64,000 bases of DNA from NCBI RefSeq assembly GCF_000280925.3, contig NZ_CP012109.1, forward strand, positions 8,452,501 to 8,516,500, written 5' to 3'. Under the pieces are notes generated by a model. The model was not told the origin of the DNA, did no database searches, and was given only the letters and a program-made list of their open reading frames with translations. Within the stretch, counting starts at the first letter, position 1. Every line of letters begins with the position of its first letter. This document shows positions 34,651 through 44,805 of the stretch, piece after piece. Made by a program: the position numbers and the translations under genes. The DNA comes from Myxococcus hansupus (GTDB lineage Bacteria > Myxococcota > Myxococcia > Myxococcales > Myxococcaceae).

Positions 34651-35967
34651 ATGAACCGCGTGATGTCTGGCTTCTTCTGGATCAGCCTCTACCTGCTGGT
34701 CGTGCTGGTGCCCGTCTTCTTGATGCTCATCCCCCCCGCGCCGTCGGGCCGCTCGTTCTGGCTCGAGCTGTCGGTGGCCCTGGGCTTCGTGGGGCTGACG
34801 CAAATCGCCGTGCAGTTCGTGCTCATCGCGCGCTTCAAGCGCATCACCGCGCCCTACGGCATCGACATCATCCTCCAGTATCACCGGCAGATCGCCATGG
34901 TGGCCGTGTGCCTCGTGCTGGCGCACCCGCTCATCATCGTCATCGACAACCCGTCCCGTCTGAAGCTGCTCAACCCCCTGGGCGGAAACTGGGCCAGCCG
35001 CTGCGCGCTGATGAGCGTGCTCATGCTCGTCCTCCTGGTGGTGTCCTCGATTTTCCGCCAGCGGCTCAAGCTCAGCTACGAGCGCTGGCGCCTGCTGCAC
35101 CTGGTGCTGGGCGTGGCGGCCATCGTCTTCGCCCAGCTCCATGTCTCGTTGGCGGGCCTCTACACCAACACGCCCTGGAAGCACGCCATCTGGGTGGTGA
35201 CGTCCGCCGCCATGGTGGGACTGGTCATCTTCCTGCGCGTCATCCGCCCGGCGTGGCAGCGCAACTACCACTGGCGCGTCGCGGAGGTCCGCGCCGAACG
35301 CGGGGGCACGCACTCCCTGGTGCTGGAGCCCGTGGGCAACCACGGCATGCGCTTCCTGCCGGGCCAGTTCGCGTGGCTGAAGCTGGAGGGCACGCCCTTC
35401 ACGCTGGAGGAGCACCCCTTCAGCTTCTCCTCCAGCGCCGAGCAGTCCAACCGGGTGGAGTTCGGCATCAAGTCCCTGGGCGACTTCAGCGGACGCATCG
35501 GGGAGGTCGGCCAGGGCACGCGGGCCTTCCTCGACGGGCCTCACGGCGCCTTCAGCATCGACCGCTATCCGGCCGTGGGTTACGTGTTCATCGCCGGAGG
35601 CGTGGGCATCACCCCCATGCTGTCCTTCCTGCGCACCATGGCGGACCGGAAGGACCCGCGGCCCGTCACGCTCTTTTACGCGGACAATGACTGGGACGGC
35701 GTGGCCTACCGCGAGGCCCTGGCCGAGCTGGAGAAGCAGCTCGACCTCCACATCGTCTACGTCCTGAGGGAGCCCGCCGACGACTGGGACGGTGAGCGCG
35801 GCAACCTCACGGGCGAGGTGCTCGACCGGCACCTGCCGAAGGAGAAGCTCGCGCGCTTCTTCTTCATTTGCGGCCCGCCGCCCATGATGGACGCGGTGCA
35901 CGAAGCCCTCCAGGAGCGGGACGTCCCCGAGGCCCGCATCCACCTCGAGAAGTTCAACCTCGCCTAG
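34651..35967 (+). CDS. Ferric-reductase-like transmembrane flavoprotein
   Basis: 438 residues. The N-terminal half has about six membrane helices with His residues suited to haem ligation (QYHRQIAMVAV, LAHPLIIV, LLHLVLGV, AQLHVSLAG), the ferric reductase/NOX core. The C-terminal half is a ferredoxin-reductase unit: HPFSFSSS for FAD, IAGGVGITPMLSFL for NAD(P)H and FFICGPPPMMDAV at the end. It would move electrons from NAD(P)H across the membrane to an external acceptor. The start at 34651 has GGGAG upstream. A membrane-anchored cytochrome c gene follows 17 bases later, a likely electron-transfer partner. Confidence 0.88.
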   Translation: MNRVMSGFFWISLYLLVVLVPVFLMLIPPAPSGRSFWLELSVALGFVGLTQIAVQFVLIARFKRITAPYGIDIILQYHRQIAMVAVCLVLAHPLIIVIDNPSRLKLLNPLGGNWASRCALMSVLMLVLLVVSSIFRQRLKLSYERWRLLHLVLGVAAIVFAQLHVSLAGLYTNTPWKHAIWVVTSAAMVGLVIFLRVIRPAWQRNYHWRVAEVRAERGGTHSLVLEPVGNHGMRFLPGQFAWLKLEGTPFTLEEHPFSFSSSAEQSNRVEFGIKSLGDFSGRIGEVGQGTRAFLDGPHGAFSIDRYPAVGYVFIAGGVGITPMLSFLRTMADRKDPRPVTLFYADNDWDGVAYREALAELEKQLDLHIVYVLREPADDWDGERGNLTGEVLDRHLPKEKLARFFFICGPPPMMDAVHEALQERDVPEARIHLEKFNLA

Positions 35968-35984
35968 GCCGGAGACTTGCCACC

Positions 35985-36548
35985 ATGAGACACCTCGTGG
36001 CGAACATCGCCACCTACGCCATCGCGGCGCTGCTCATCCTCGGCGCCGCGCTCTTCGCCTGGATGCGCTCCGCGCAGCTCGTGCTCTCCGACGAGCAGTA
36101 CACGCTGGCCCGCTACGAGCCCGCCCCCGCCCACGACTTCGAATGGCAGGAGGTGGGCGAGCACTCCTACGCGAGCAACTGCCGGAACTGTCACGGCCGC
36201 GACGGGCAGGGCTGGGACCAGTACCCGGGCCTCTCCGACACCGCGCGCCTCTTCGCCGCGCCGGGCGGACGCGAGTACCTGGTGGAGCTGCACCTCCACG
36301 GACTGACGAGCCCGCGCTGGGGCGCGCCCATGCCATCCATGGGACATCTCCAGGACGTGGAGCTGGCCGCGGTGCTGAACCACGTGCTCACGCACTTCGG
36401 CAACACGCCGCCCGCCGGGACGCGGCTGTACATCCCGGAGGACATCGCCAAGCTCCGCGGCCCCAAGCGCACGCCGTGGGAGGTGAATGAGCTCAGGCCC
36501 GGCGAACAGGCCCTCGCGCCGGGGCGGCCCGCACCTGAGAGCCCGTGA
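35985..36548 (+). CDS. Membrane-anchored c-type cytochrome
   Basis: 187 residues. The N-terminal helix (TYAIAALLILGAALFAW) anchors a periplasmic class-I-like cytochrome c domain. One haem site, C66-x-x-C69-H70 in CRNCH, is present; M119 in PMPSMGHLQD is the probable axial ligand. The final ~45 residues are Pro-rich. A GGAG lies upstream of the ATG. It follows the ferric-reductase-like gene by 17 bases, so co-transcription and electron exchange are likely; the final acceptor is unknown. Confidence 0.88.
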   Translation: MRHLVANIATYAIAALLILGAALFAWMRSAQLVLSDEQYTLARYEPAPAHDFEWQEVGEHSYASNCRNCHGRDGQGWDQYPGLSDTARLFAAPGGREYLVELHLHGLTSPRWGAPMPSMGHLQDVELAAVLNHVLTHFGNTPPAGTRLYIPEDIAKLRGPKRTPWEVNELRPGEQALAPGRPAPESP

Positions 36549-36599
36549 CAAGGCGCCTCACGCGACCTGGCCTTGCGCCTTCCGGGCGCCCCTCACCGC

Positions 36600-37139
36600 T
36601 CAGCCCGCGTGTGCTCGGGCGCGACGCCGACGCGCCACCACGCCCGCGAGCAGCGTCAGGCCAGCCGCGCCCCAAGCGCCTGGCGCGGCCGAGCAACCCT
36701 CGTTCGGACGCGGAGGGATGTGCGCCACGCACAATATCTCCGCGCTGATGGCGACCTGGTGCGCCACACCGTCCCTGCGCACGGTGCCCGACTGCACGTG
36801 GAAGGGTTCCTCCCTGTTCCTGATGCCAGTGAAGACGAAGTCCGCCGCCTGCTCCGGCAACAGCTCCACGCTGCACACGCCATTCGGGCAGGACGCCAGC
36901 GGCCAGTCGACGAGCGTCACCGCCTCGTCACAGGCATTGCGCACATTGCTGTACTCGCAGGAGCTGGCGGAGGCCCGGATGACGAGGCATGGCACCTCGG
37001 AGACAACGCTCTGGTTCGACATGGTGCACGCACACGGCTCCGACTCTGCCCGCGCGGGGCTCGACAGGCCCAGCGACACCATTCCGGCACACCCGAGCCA
37101 GGCGGCGAGGCCTCGGGCTCGAAGAGACACGTCTCGCAT
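36600..37139 (-). CDS. Exported protein with MYXO-CTERM-like sorting tail
   Basis: 179 residues. A signal peptide ends at SSPARA-ES (residue ~31); a Cys-containing beta-rich domain follows (CACTMSNQSVVSEVPCLVI, NACDEAVTLVDW, CSVELLPEQAADFVF). The C-terminus GCSAAPGAWGAAGLTLLAGV plus an Arg cluster is a MYXO-CTERM-type tripartite tail (Cys motif, hydrophobic helix, RRRR), a signal processed and lipidated for the cell surface in myxobacteria. The start at 37139 has GAGGAG upstream. Its function is unknown. Confidence 0.7.
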   Translation of the reverse strand: MRDVSLRARGLAAWLGCAGMVSLGLSSPARAESEPCACTMSNQSVVSEVPCLVIRASASSCEYSNVRNACDEAVTLVDWPLASCPNGVCSVELLPEQAADFVFTGIRNREEPFHVQSGTVRRDGVAHQVAISAEILCVAHIPPRPNEGCSAAPGAWGAAGLTLLAGVVARRRRARAHAG

Positions 37140-37250
37140 GGATGACTCCTCGACCCCGTGGCGTCGGCCCCGGACGCGGCGCGCATCCTGTTCCGGACGC
37201 GGCCGGCCGCCAACGCATCGTTGCCGGTTGAGGGATGTCTCCACGCCGGA

Positions 37251-37886
<636 letters not shown>

Positions 37887-37920
37887 CGCATCCTCCTCGG
37901 GGGTCAGCAGTCGCGTCGTG

Positions 37921-39124
<1,204 letters not shown>

Positions 39125-39132
<8 letters not shown>

Positions 39133-40378
39133 CGAGGCCTCGCCCCTTCACCTGCGCCAGCTCCGCCGCGTCCGCCACCGGGCCTTGCGTGAAGTAGCCC
39201 GCCGCCTTCTTCGCCTCCATCTCCACCTTCGCGTCAGCGGGGATGAGCTCGTCGGGGATGGGGACGCGCTCCAGGATTTCGATGCCCGAGCGCGTAATCG
39301 CGTCGTGCTTCATGTCGCTCATGGACACGAAGCGGTGGATGCGGGTGATGCCCAGCCAGTGCAGCACATCCGGCATCAGCTCCTGGAAGCGCATGTCCTG
39401 CACGCCGGCCACGCACTCGGTGCGCTGGAAGTAGGTGGCCGCGGAGTCGCCCCCTTCCTGGCGCTTGCGCGCGTTGTAGACGAGGAACTTCGTCACCTCG
39501 CCCAGCGCCCGGCCTTCCTTGCGCAGGTAGACGATGAGCCCCGCGCCGCCCGCCTGCGCGGTGCGCACGCACTCCTCGATGCCGTGCGCCAGGTAGGGCC
39601 GGCAGGTGCAGATGTCGCTGCCGAACACGTCCGAGCCATTGCACTCGTCATGCACGCGCGCCGTCAGCGGCACGTCCTTGTCCGCCAACGTCTCGATGCC
39701 GCCGAACACGTAGAGCGTCAGCCCGCCAATGGGCGGCAGGAAGATGTGCAGGTCCGGGCGGGTAATCAGCTCCGGGAACATGCCGCCCGTCTGCTCGAAG
39801 AGGCCGCGGCGCAGGGCGCTCTCCGTCATGCCGAAGCGCTTCGCGATACCGGGCAGGTACCACACCGGGTCCACCGCGGCCTTGGTCACCTTGATGTCGC
39901 CGTTGTCGCGCAGCAGGTCGCCGTCGGGCTTCAGGCGGCCAGCCTCGATGGCGTCGCGCACCTCGGGGAAGTTGATGTGCGCCTTGGTGACGGCGATGGT
40001 CGGCCGGAAGTCGATGCCCTGCTCCGTGAAGGGCTTGAACGCCTGGGGCGCAATCGCGCCCCACGGGTCCAGCGACACGATGCGCTGCGGGTCGCTCCAC
40101 GACGGATGCGGCCCCACCTGCGCGGCGGGCGCGGTGTTCTTCAGGTCCGCGCGGTGGTCCTGCGGCAGCATGCCCGCGGCCACGGCGAGCGCGCGGTACA
40201 CGGCGTATGCGCCGGCGTGCGTGCCAATGACGTTGCGGTGCCCCGGCTCGGTGAGCGTGGCGACGACGGGACCCCGGCGCGTCGGCTCGCCGTCACCCCA
40301 GCGGATGGGGACGCTGGGGACGTCACCATCCGGGTGCGAGGTGAGGCGGATGTGATTGGGATTCTTTTTCTCGGCCAT
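39125..40378 (-). CDS. URC1-type GTP cyclohydrolase II-like protein
   Basis: 417 residues, longer than RibA and of the Urc1 type. The C-terminal GTP cyclohydrolase II-like domain keeps the zinc site C-x10-C-x-C within HDECNGSDVFGSDICTC, followed by a RibA-like IVYLRKEGRALG. The N-terminal ~150 residues (IVSLDPWGAIAP, VTKAHINFPEVRDAI) are typical of the uracil-catabolism paralogue rather than riboflavin enzymes. In the URC pathway it probably opens the pyrimidine ring of a uracil nucleotide. Overlapping urc4 and followed by upp, it lacks riboflavin neighbours, which supports this reading. Confidence 0.88.
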
Positions 40379-40456
40379 GGGAGCGCCCTCCTTGCGGGCG
40401 CGAGAGCAAAGTCGGGGGGGCGGGAGATGCCGGGGCTTCGGGACGTGGAGCGCGAC

Positions 40457-41941
40457 TCAGCTCATCCACGAGCCATCGGTGCGGGCCGACCACTTGCGGG
40501 TGACCTTCTTCACCTGCGTCCAGAAGTCGAGGCTGGACGGTCCGGTGATGTCCCCGTGCCCGAAGCGCGAATCGCCCGTGCCCCCGAAGGAGAACGGCTC
40601 ACGCGGCACAGGCACGCCCACGTTGACGCCCACCATGCCGGCGCGCACGCCCTCCACCACCGTCTGCGCCACCCCACCGTTCGTGGTGAAGATGGACGCC
40701 GCGTTCCCATAGGGCGACGCGTTCTCCACGGCCAACGCCGCGGACAGCGTGGGCACGCGGACGATGGAGAGCACCGGACCGAACAGCTCGCGCCGGGCCG
40801 CCTCCATCTCCGGGCGCACGCCGTCCAGCAGCGTGGGGCCCAGCCAGTTGCCACCGGACCACGGCTCGCCCTGCGGCTTGCGGCCACGCCCGTCCAGCAC
40901 CACGCGCGCGCCCTCGGCCTCGGCGCGGGAGATGGCCGTCTCCAGCCGATCCAGCGAGCCCCGGTCGATGAGCGCCCCCATGCCCGGGCCCACCTCCAGC
41001 TTCGCCGCGCGGCGGATGACTTCCTGGAGGAGCGACTCCACGTTGCCCACGGCGAGCAGCACGCTGGCCGCCATGCATCGCTGCCCCGCGCAGCCGGTGA
41101 ACGAGTCCACCACCGCCTGCGGCGTCAGCTCCGGGTCCGCGTCCGGAACGACGATGAGGTGGTTCTTCGCGCTGCCCAGCGCCAGCACGCGCTTGCCGCG
41201 CTTGCAGCCCTCCGCGTACAGGTGGCGCGCGACGGCGGACGAGCCGACGAAGCCCACGGCCTGCACGTCCGGGTGCGCCACCAGCGCGTCCACCGCCTCC
41301 CTGTTGCCATGTACGACGGAGAAGACGCCCGCGGGGTAGCCGGCCTCGCACATGAGCTCGCCCAGCGCGCACGCGGTGAGCGGCACCTTCTCCGACGGCT
41401 TGAGGATGAAGGCGTTGCCCAGCGTGACGGCGATGGGGAACATCCACATCGGCACCATCGCCGGGAAGTTGAACGGGGTGATGCCCGCGACGACGCCCAG
41501 GGGCTCGCGGCGGTATTCACACGACACGCCGCGACTGACTTCCAGGTGCGCGCCCGTGTCGAGGTTCTGCAGGGACAGGGCGAAGTCGCAGACCTCCATG
41601 CCCTTGAGCAGTCCCGCGCGGGCCTCCGCCACCGTCTTCCCCGCTTCGCTCGCGGCGAGCTGGGCCAGGGAATCCAGGTCGCGCTCCAGGAGCTGGCGGA
41701 AGCGGTAGAGGTACTGCGTGCGCTCCCGCAGCGGCGTGTCCCTCCAGGAAGCCGACGCCACCTTCGCGGCCTCCACCACCTGGGCCACTCCTGACGCGGG
41801 CGTGAGGGGAACCTTGCCAATGACGGTGCCCGTGTAAGGACTCCGCACATCGAGCTGCACCGCCCCTGGGGGCACCTGCCAGCTTCCTCCAACGAGGTTA
41901 CGGCACGAGACGACGCTCCGCGGAAGCTGGATGAAGGACAC
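40457..41941 (-). CDS. mmsA: CoA-acylating (methyl)malonate-semialdehyde dehydrogenase
   Basis: About 494 residues, aldehyde dehydrogenase fold. MmsA-type signatures include RNLVGGSW near the N-terminus, GITPFNFPAMVPMWMFPIA, ILKPSEKVPL, the nucleophile Cys in AGQRCMAASV, and the C-terminal FSFGGTGDSRFGHGDI. The enzyme converts (methyl)malonate semialdehyde to propionyl- or acetyl-CoA. It is first in the mmsA-urc1-urc4-upp unit with 78 bases before urc1. The URC pathway yields malonate semialdehyde/3-hydroxypropionate, so a role in finishing uracil breakdown is likely; valine catabolism is the other possibility. The start is uncertain: GTG 41941 is used, and the frame is open to 42049 with an ATG at 41983. 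Confidence 0.88.
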   Translation of the reverse strand: MSFIQLPRSVVSCRNLVGGSWQVPPGAVQLDVRSPYTGTVIGKVPLTPASGVAQVVEAAKVASASWRDTPLRERTQYLYRFRQLLERDLDSLAQLAASEAGKTVAEARAGLLKGMEVCDFALSLQNLDTGAHLEVSRGVSCEYRREPLGVVAGITPFNFPAMVPMWMFPIAVTLGNAFILKPSEKVPLTACALGELMCEAGYPAGVFSVVHGNREAVDALVAHPDVQAVGFVGSSAVARHLYAEGCKRGKRVLALGSAKNHLIVVPDADPELTPQAVVDSFTGCAGQRCMAASVLLAVGNVESLLQEVIRRAAKLEVGPGMGALIDRGSLDRLETAISRAEAEGARVVLDGRGRKPQGEPWSGGNWLGPTLLDGVRPEMEAARRELFGPVLSIVRVPTLSAALAVENASPYGNAASIFTTNGGVAQTVVEGVRAGMVGVNVGVPVPREPFSFGGTGDSRFGHGDITGPSSLDFWTQVKKVTRKWSARTDGSWMS

Positions 41942-42131
41942 GCACACCCCCCAGGTGTCTGGCGTGAAGAAATGGCCTACCATTGTAACCAGGGGAATGG
42001 CCTGACACGCAACCCAGGGGTCCCCGAGGGTGCCTTTGGACACGCCCAATGGAAGACATCCGGGCGTCCGGGATGTCGACTGGCCGACCGACTCCGCGAG
42101 TCATCCGCCGTGGGGATGACAGGGATTGGAC

Positions 42132-42542
42132 TCAGCGGGAATGCGGCTCGGCCAGCCAGGCGTGCATGCGGGCGATGGTGGCGGTGTCGTCGCCGTCCGG
42201 CGCGAGCCCCAGGGCCTGGACCTCGTCATACAAGGCCAGTGCATACTGGAAGCGGGCGGTGGCCGTGGCGGTGTCACCTTGCTCGGCGATCAACTCGCCG
42301 TCCTCCGCCACCAGCCGGGCCAGCACCTTCACGCGCGTGGGGGCACCCAACAGTTTCGCGGTGGACACGGGGTCCGCCATCAGGAGGGCGGCGTACTCCA
42401 TGCCCAACGTGGACAGCGCCGTCTCTTGAATGAGGTTCTGCGCATCCGCGAGCTTCTTCTCCCGGCGCGCCTTGATGATGCGGGAGAGGGCGGCGGCGAA
42501 CTCCTCGATGAGCCGCTCGATGTAATCCTTGCGAAGGGACAT
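42132..42542 (-). CDS. Small helical protein (DUF6483-like)
   Basis: 136 residues, all helical, starting MSLRKDYIERLIEEFAAALS and continuing KARREKKLADAQNLIQETAL, the pattern of the DUF6483 group of short TPR-like proteins. No membrane span is seen. The function is unknown. The start at 42542 is the first Met that opens the conserved-looking part. The gene is divergent from the SitA-like toxin gene, whose start is 66 bases away, so they share a promoter region. Confidence 0.6.
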   Translation of the reverse strand: MSLRKDYIERLIEEFAAALSRIIKARREKKLADAQNLIQETALSTLGMEYAALLMADPVSTAKLLGAPTRVKVLARLVAEDGELIAEQGDTATATARFQYALALYDEVQALGLAPDGDDTATIARMHAWLAEPHSR

Positions 42543-42608
42543 GGCGGCGCGAAGGTAGCCGGGCCGGCGCGTGCGTGCACGTGCTGGTACTCCTTCGGAG
42601 AGGGTTCG

Positions 42609-43283
42609 GTGACTGTGCGACGCTCCGATGCGCTCTTGCTGCTGCTGGCTGTGGCCGTGGTGGGCTGTTCGACTGTCGCGCACGACGAACGCAGGAGCGC
42701 GCCAGGCGAGCTATCGGAGGCCTGCCTCCCAGCCCATGAAGACCCCTGCGTTTCGCTCCAGTGCGACCAGGACACGTGCGGGCTCTATCTCTGCGAGAAC
42801 CTGGCTCCTGAAGTGAGGCCGGCGCGGCTTCCTCCCGCGCGACCTCCCGTTGCCGCAGCGCCAGGAAGCGGACCCAGGCGGAACAGGGGGCGCGACCCCA
42901 GGCATCCCAACAGCGCGGCACCCGTGATGGTGTTTCCGAACTGGAATGGCGCGCGTGAGCGCACCGTGCCGCCCACGCATCAACTCCCCGCCGGCCGCTT
43001 CGAGAAGCACCACATCTTCCCGCAGGCCGAACTCCTCGCGAGGTGGTTCGAGCGCCAGGGCGTCAAGATTCATAACTACACCCTGCCGATACCTCGCGAT
43101 CTCCATCGGAAGATTCACGGAGGGGATGGCCGAGGCGGCGCCTGGAACCAGGCGTGGCGCGACTTCATGCTGGCCCACCCCAGAGCCACGCCCGCGGACA
43201 TCTACAAACACGCGGGGGAGCTCATCTACCGCTTCCAATTGCTGGGCGGCCCCATCCAGTCGTACTACTCGACCCAGCGATGA
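42609..43283 (+). CDS. SitA-like polymorphic lipoprotein toxin with HNH/AHH-like nuclease tip
   Basis: 224 residues. The signal LLLLLAVAVVGC gives a lipidated C20. A Cys-containing stem (CVSLQCDQDTCGLYLC) and a Pro-rich linker follow. The C-terminal ~95 residues contain FEKHHIFPQAELLARW (H134-H135), IHNYTLPIPRDLHRKIHGG (H155, N156, H166, H170) and a Trp-rich end: an HNH/AHH-type nuclease pattern. This is the TIGR02269/SitA6-like group of Myxococcus lipoproteins, toxins moved between cells by TraA/B outer-membrane exchange. The GTG start has GGAGAGGG just upstream. The stop overlaps the next gene's ATG (ATGA), which encodes the matching immunity protein. Confidence 0.82.
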   Translation: MTVRRSDALLLLLAVAVVGCSTVAHDERRSAPGELSEACLPAHEDPCVSLQCDQDTCGLYLCENLAPEVRPARLPPARPPVAAAPGSGPRRNRGRDPRHPNSAAPVMVFPNWNGARERTVPPTHQLPAGRFEKHHIFPQAELLARWFERQGVKIHNYTLPIPRDLHRKIHGGDGRGGAWNQAWRDFMLAHPRATPADIYKHAGELIYRFQLLGGPIQSYYSTQR

Positions 43284-44005
43284 CACGGTTCTTCTGGCTT
43301 GGCGAGGACACATCGTCCGCGACACATTCGGGCGGCACCATCGATGCGTGGCACAAGTGGGGCCTCCCTGGAGTGCACTGCCCCACGTGCGGCGCCACGT
43401 GGAGCGACGTCGGGTACGACTACCCCTGCGTTGATTTGTCGCGCCTCCCCGAGCGAGCGCTGTTCGAGCGTCCCCGTCCCGAGCCCTTCTCCGAATTCGC
43501 ACGCCTCCGGGAGCTGGTGCGTCCCCTCGTGCCTCCGCATGCCGTGCTCCCCCCTGGAACGGGCTTCGGTCCCTTGATGGGCAAGGCGACGGGCCGATTC
43601 GGCCCCACCGCCTGGGTCGAGCAACTGCTGCTGCTGGTCCAGCCCGGCGTGTTGTCACGTCTTCAAGCAGACGGTGTCGAAGGACTGGTGGGCTGCCGAA
43701 CCGAGCTGACGTTCCGGCAGAAGTCCCCGCCCGAGCTCCTGGAACTCCAGATGGAACCGCTGGGCCGCCTGCACCCTGACTGCATTCCCTCGGAGGTACC
43801 GCCTCCGTGCGAAACGTGCGGCCGGCATGGCTTCTCGCGTCCGGAAGCGCCCATCCTGGATGCGGCCTCGCTCCCCTCGGGAGTCGACCTGTTCCGCGTC
43901 GGCAACTTCGCGACCATGGTCATTGGCACAGAGCGATTCATGGAGGCCGCGCGGCGGCAGCAGCTCGACGGCATCACCTACCGGGAAGTGCCCGCGCGAA
44001 CGTAA
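43280..44005 (+). CDS. Double-CXXCG motif immunity protein (SitI6-like)
   Basis: 241 residues with two CxxCG motifs, C34-x-x-C37-G (HCPTCGATWSD) and PPCETCGRHG near residue 185, the defining feature of the TIGR02264 myxobacterial paralogue family. These cysteines probably bind zinc. Members are immunity partners of SitA-type toxins and sit directly behind them. It is translationally coupled to the toxin gene (ATGA), which matches a requirement that toxin is never made without immunity. No signal peptide is present, so it acts in the cytoplasm, consistent with a nuclease target. Confidence 0.85.
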   Translation: MTRFFWLGEDTSSATHSGGTIDAWHKWGLPGVHCPTCGATWSDVGYDYPCVDLSRLPERALFERPRPEPFSEFARLRELVRPLVPPHAVLPPGTGFGPLMGKATGRFGPTAWVEQLLLLVQPGVLSRLQADGVEGLVGCRTELTFRQKSPPELLELQMEPLGRLHPDCIPSEVPPPCETCGRHGFSRPEAPILDAASLPSGVDLFRVGNFATMVIGTERFMEAARRQQLDGITYREVPART

Positions 44006-44050
44006 CCGCACCGCTGGGGGCGTGCACGCGGGCACGCCCCGACAGCGTCT

Positions 44051-44477
44051 TTATTCGCGCAGGAAGGGCTTCCCCGCCTCGGCCAGATTCAGCAGCTTGC
44101 GGAAGTCCACCTGCGGGACGCCCATTTCCTCGTCCTCGGGTTCGAGAACACCGCGAGCTGACTCCGCAGCGTGCCCGCCACGCCGAACTCACCGGCTTCG
44201 TAGTAGTCACAGACCAGGCCCGCGTCGACGTCCCCCTGCACCAGAGTCCACCCATCCCCATCCAGCCGGCGTGCCTTCAAACTCCCACCCACGGCCAGGC
44301 TGCCACGCTCCCCCACGGTGACACTCCCCGCCTCGAGGTTCCCGACGACGACCAGGCTTGGCGCCCAGCGACTCCGCGTCCTCCGCCAGCGACTTGCTTC
44401 TTGAGCAGCCAGTCCTTCTTCAGTGCCGGCCCACGCGCCTTGAGCTGCGCGCTCAATTCATTGCACTGCAGCGACAT
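44051..44477 (-). pseudogene. Frameshifted relic of a beta-repeat protein gene
   Basis: The minus strand starts MSLQCNELSAQLKARGPALK with AGGAGG-like sequence upstream, then changes frame at least three times: KSLAEDAESLGAKP, LVVVGNLEAGSVTVGERGSL through LRSQLAVFSNPRTR, and finally EPEDEEMGVPQVDFRKLLNL to a TAA at 44051. The middle contains beta-repeat units (VVVGNLEAG, LAVGGSLKARRL, LVQGDVDAGLV) resembling those of the intact protein at 17010-17894. It probably was a cytoplasmic protein near the SitA/SitI-like pair, possibly an old immunity or accessory gene. The downstream remainder of the interval 44006-44050 holds only a GC-rich inverted repeat. Confidence 0.7.
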
Positions 44478-44805
44478 CCTCCTTCCCCTCTCAAGAGCTG
44501 ACCCGCCCGAACCGCGACGCGCCTTCGCATGTCGCCTGTCATGCAGTCGACGTCATCCCTCTCACAGCCCCACCAGGCCGCTTCGCGCATTCCCGAATCG
44601 GGAGAGTGCCTCTCTACCGAAGCGCCGCGCCGTGCCGCCGCGCAGGGACACATGCTCGCGCGTCATTTCAAGCGGTTGTCCCCGCTCCTCCGGATGCGCG
44701 TCGGTCACAGCCGACACCCGCCTGGTGCGTGACCAACCATTCGGGCGGGCTGGAACATGGGCCTGATGGGCGAGCACGGATAGAGTCACGCCGGGTGCAC
44801 CGGCC
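44478..44805. other. Intergenic region upstream of the kinase gene
   Basis: About 330 bases without a credible gene. A small inverted repeat (ATTCCCGAATCGGGAGA, near 44592-44608) is visible. The promoter of the kinase gene and that of the former minus-strand gene should lie here; I cannot place them. Confidence 0.4.
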
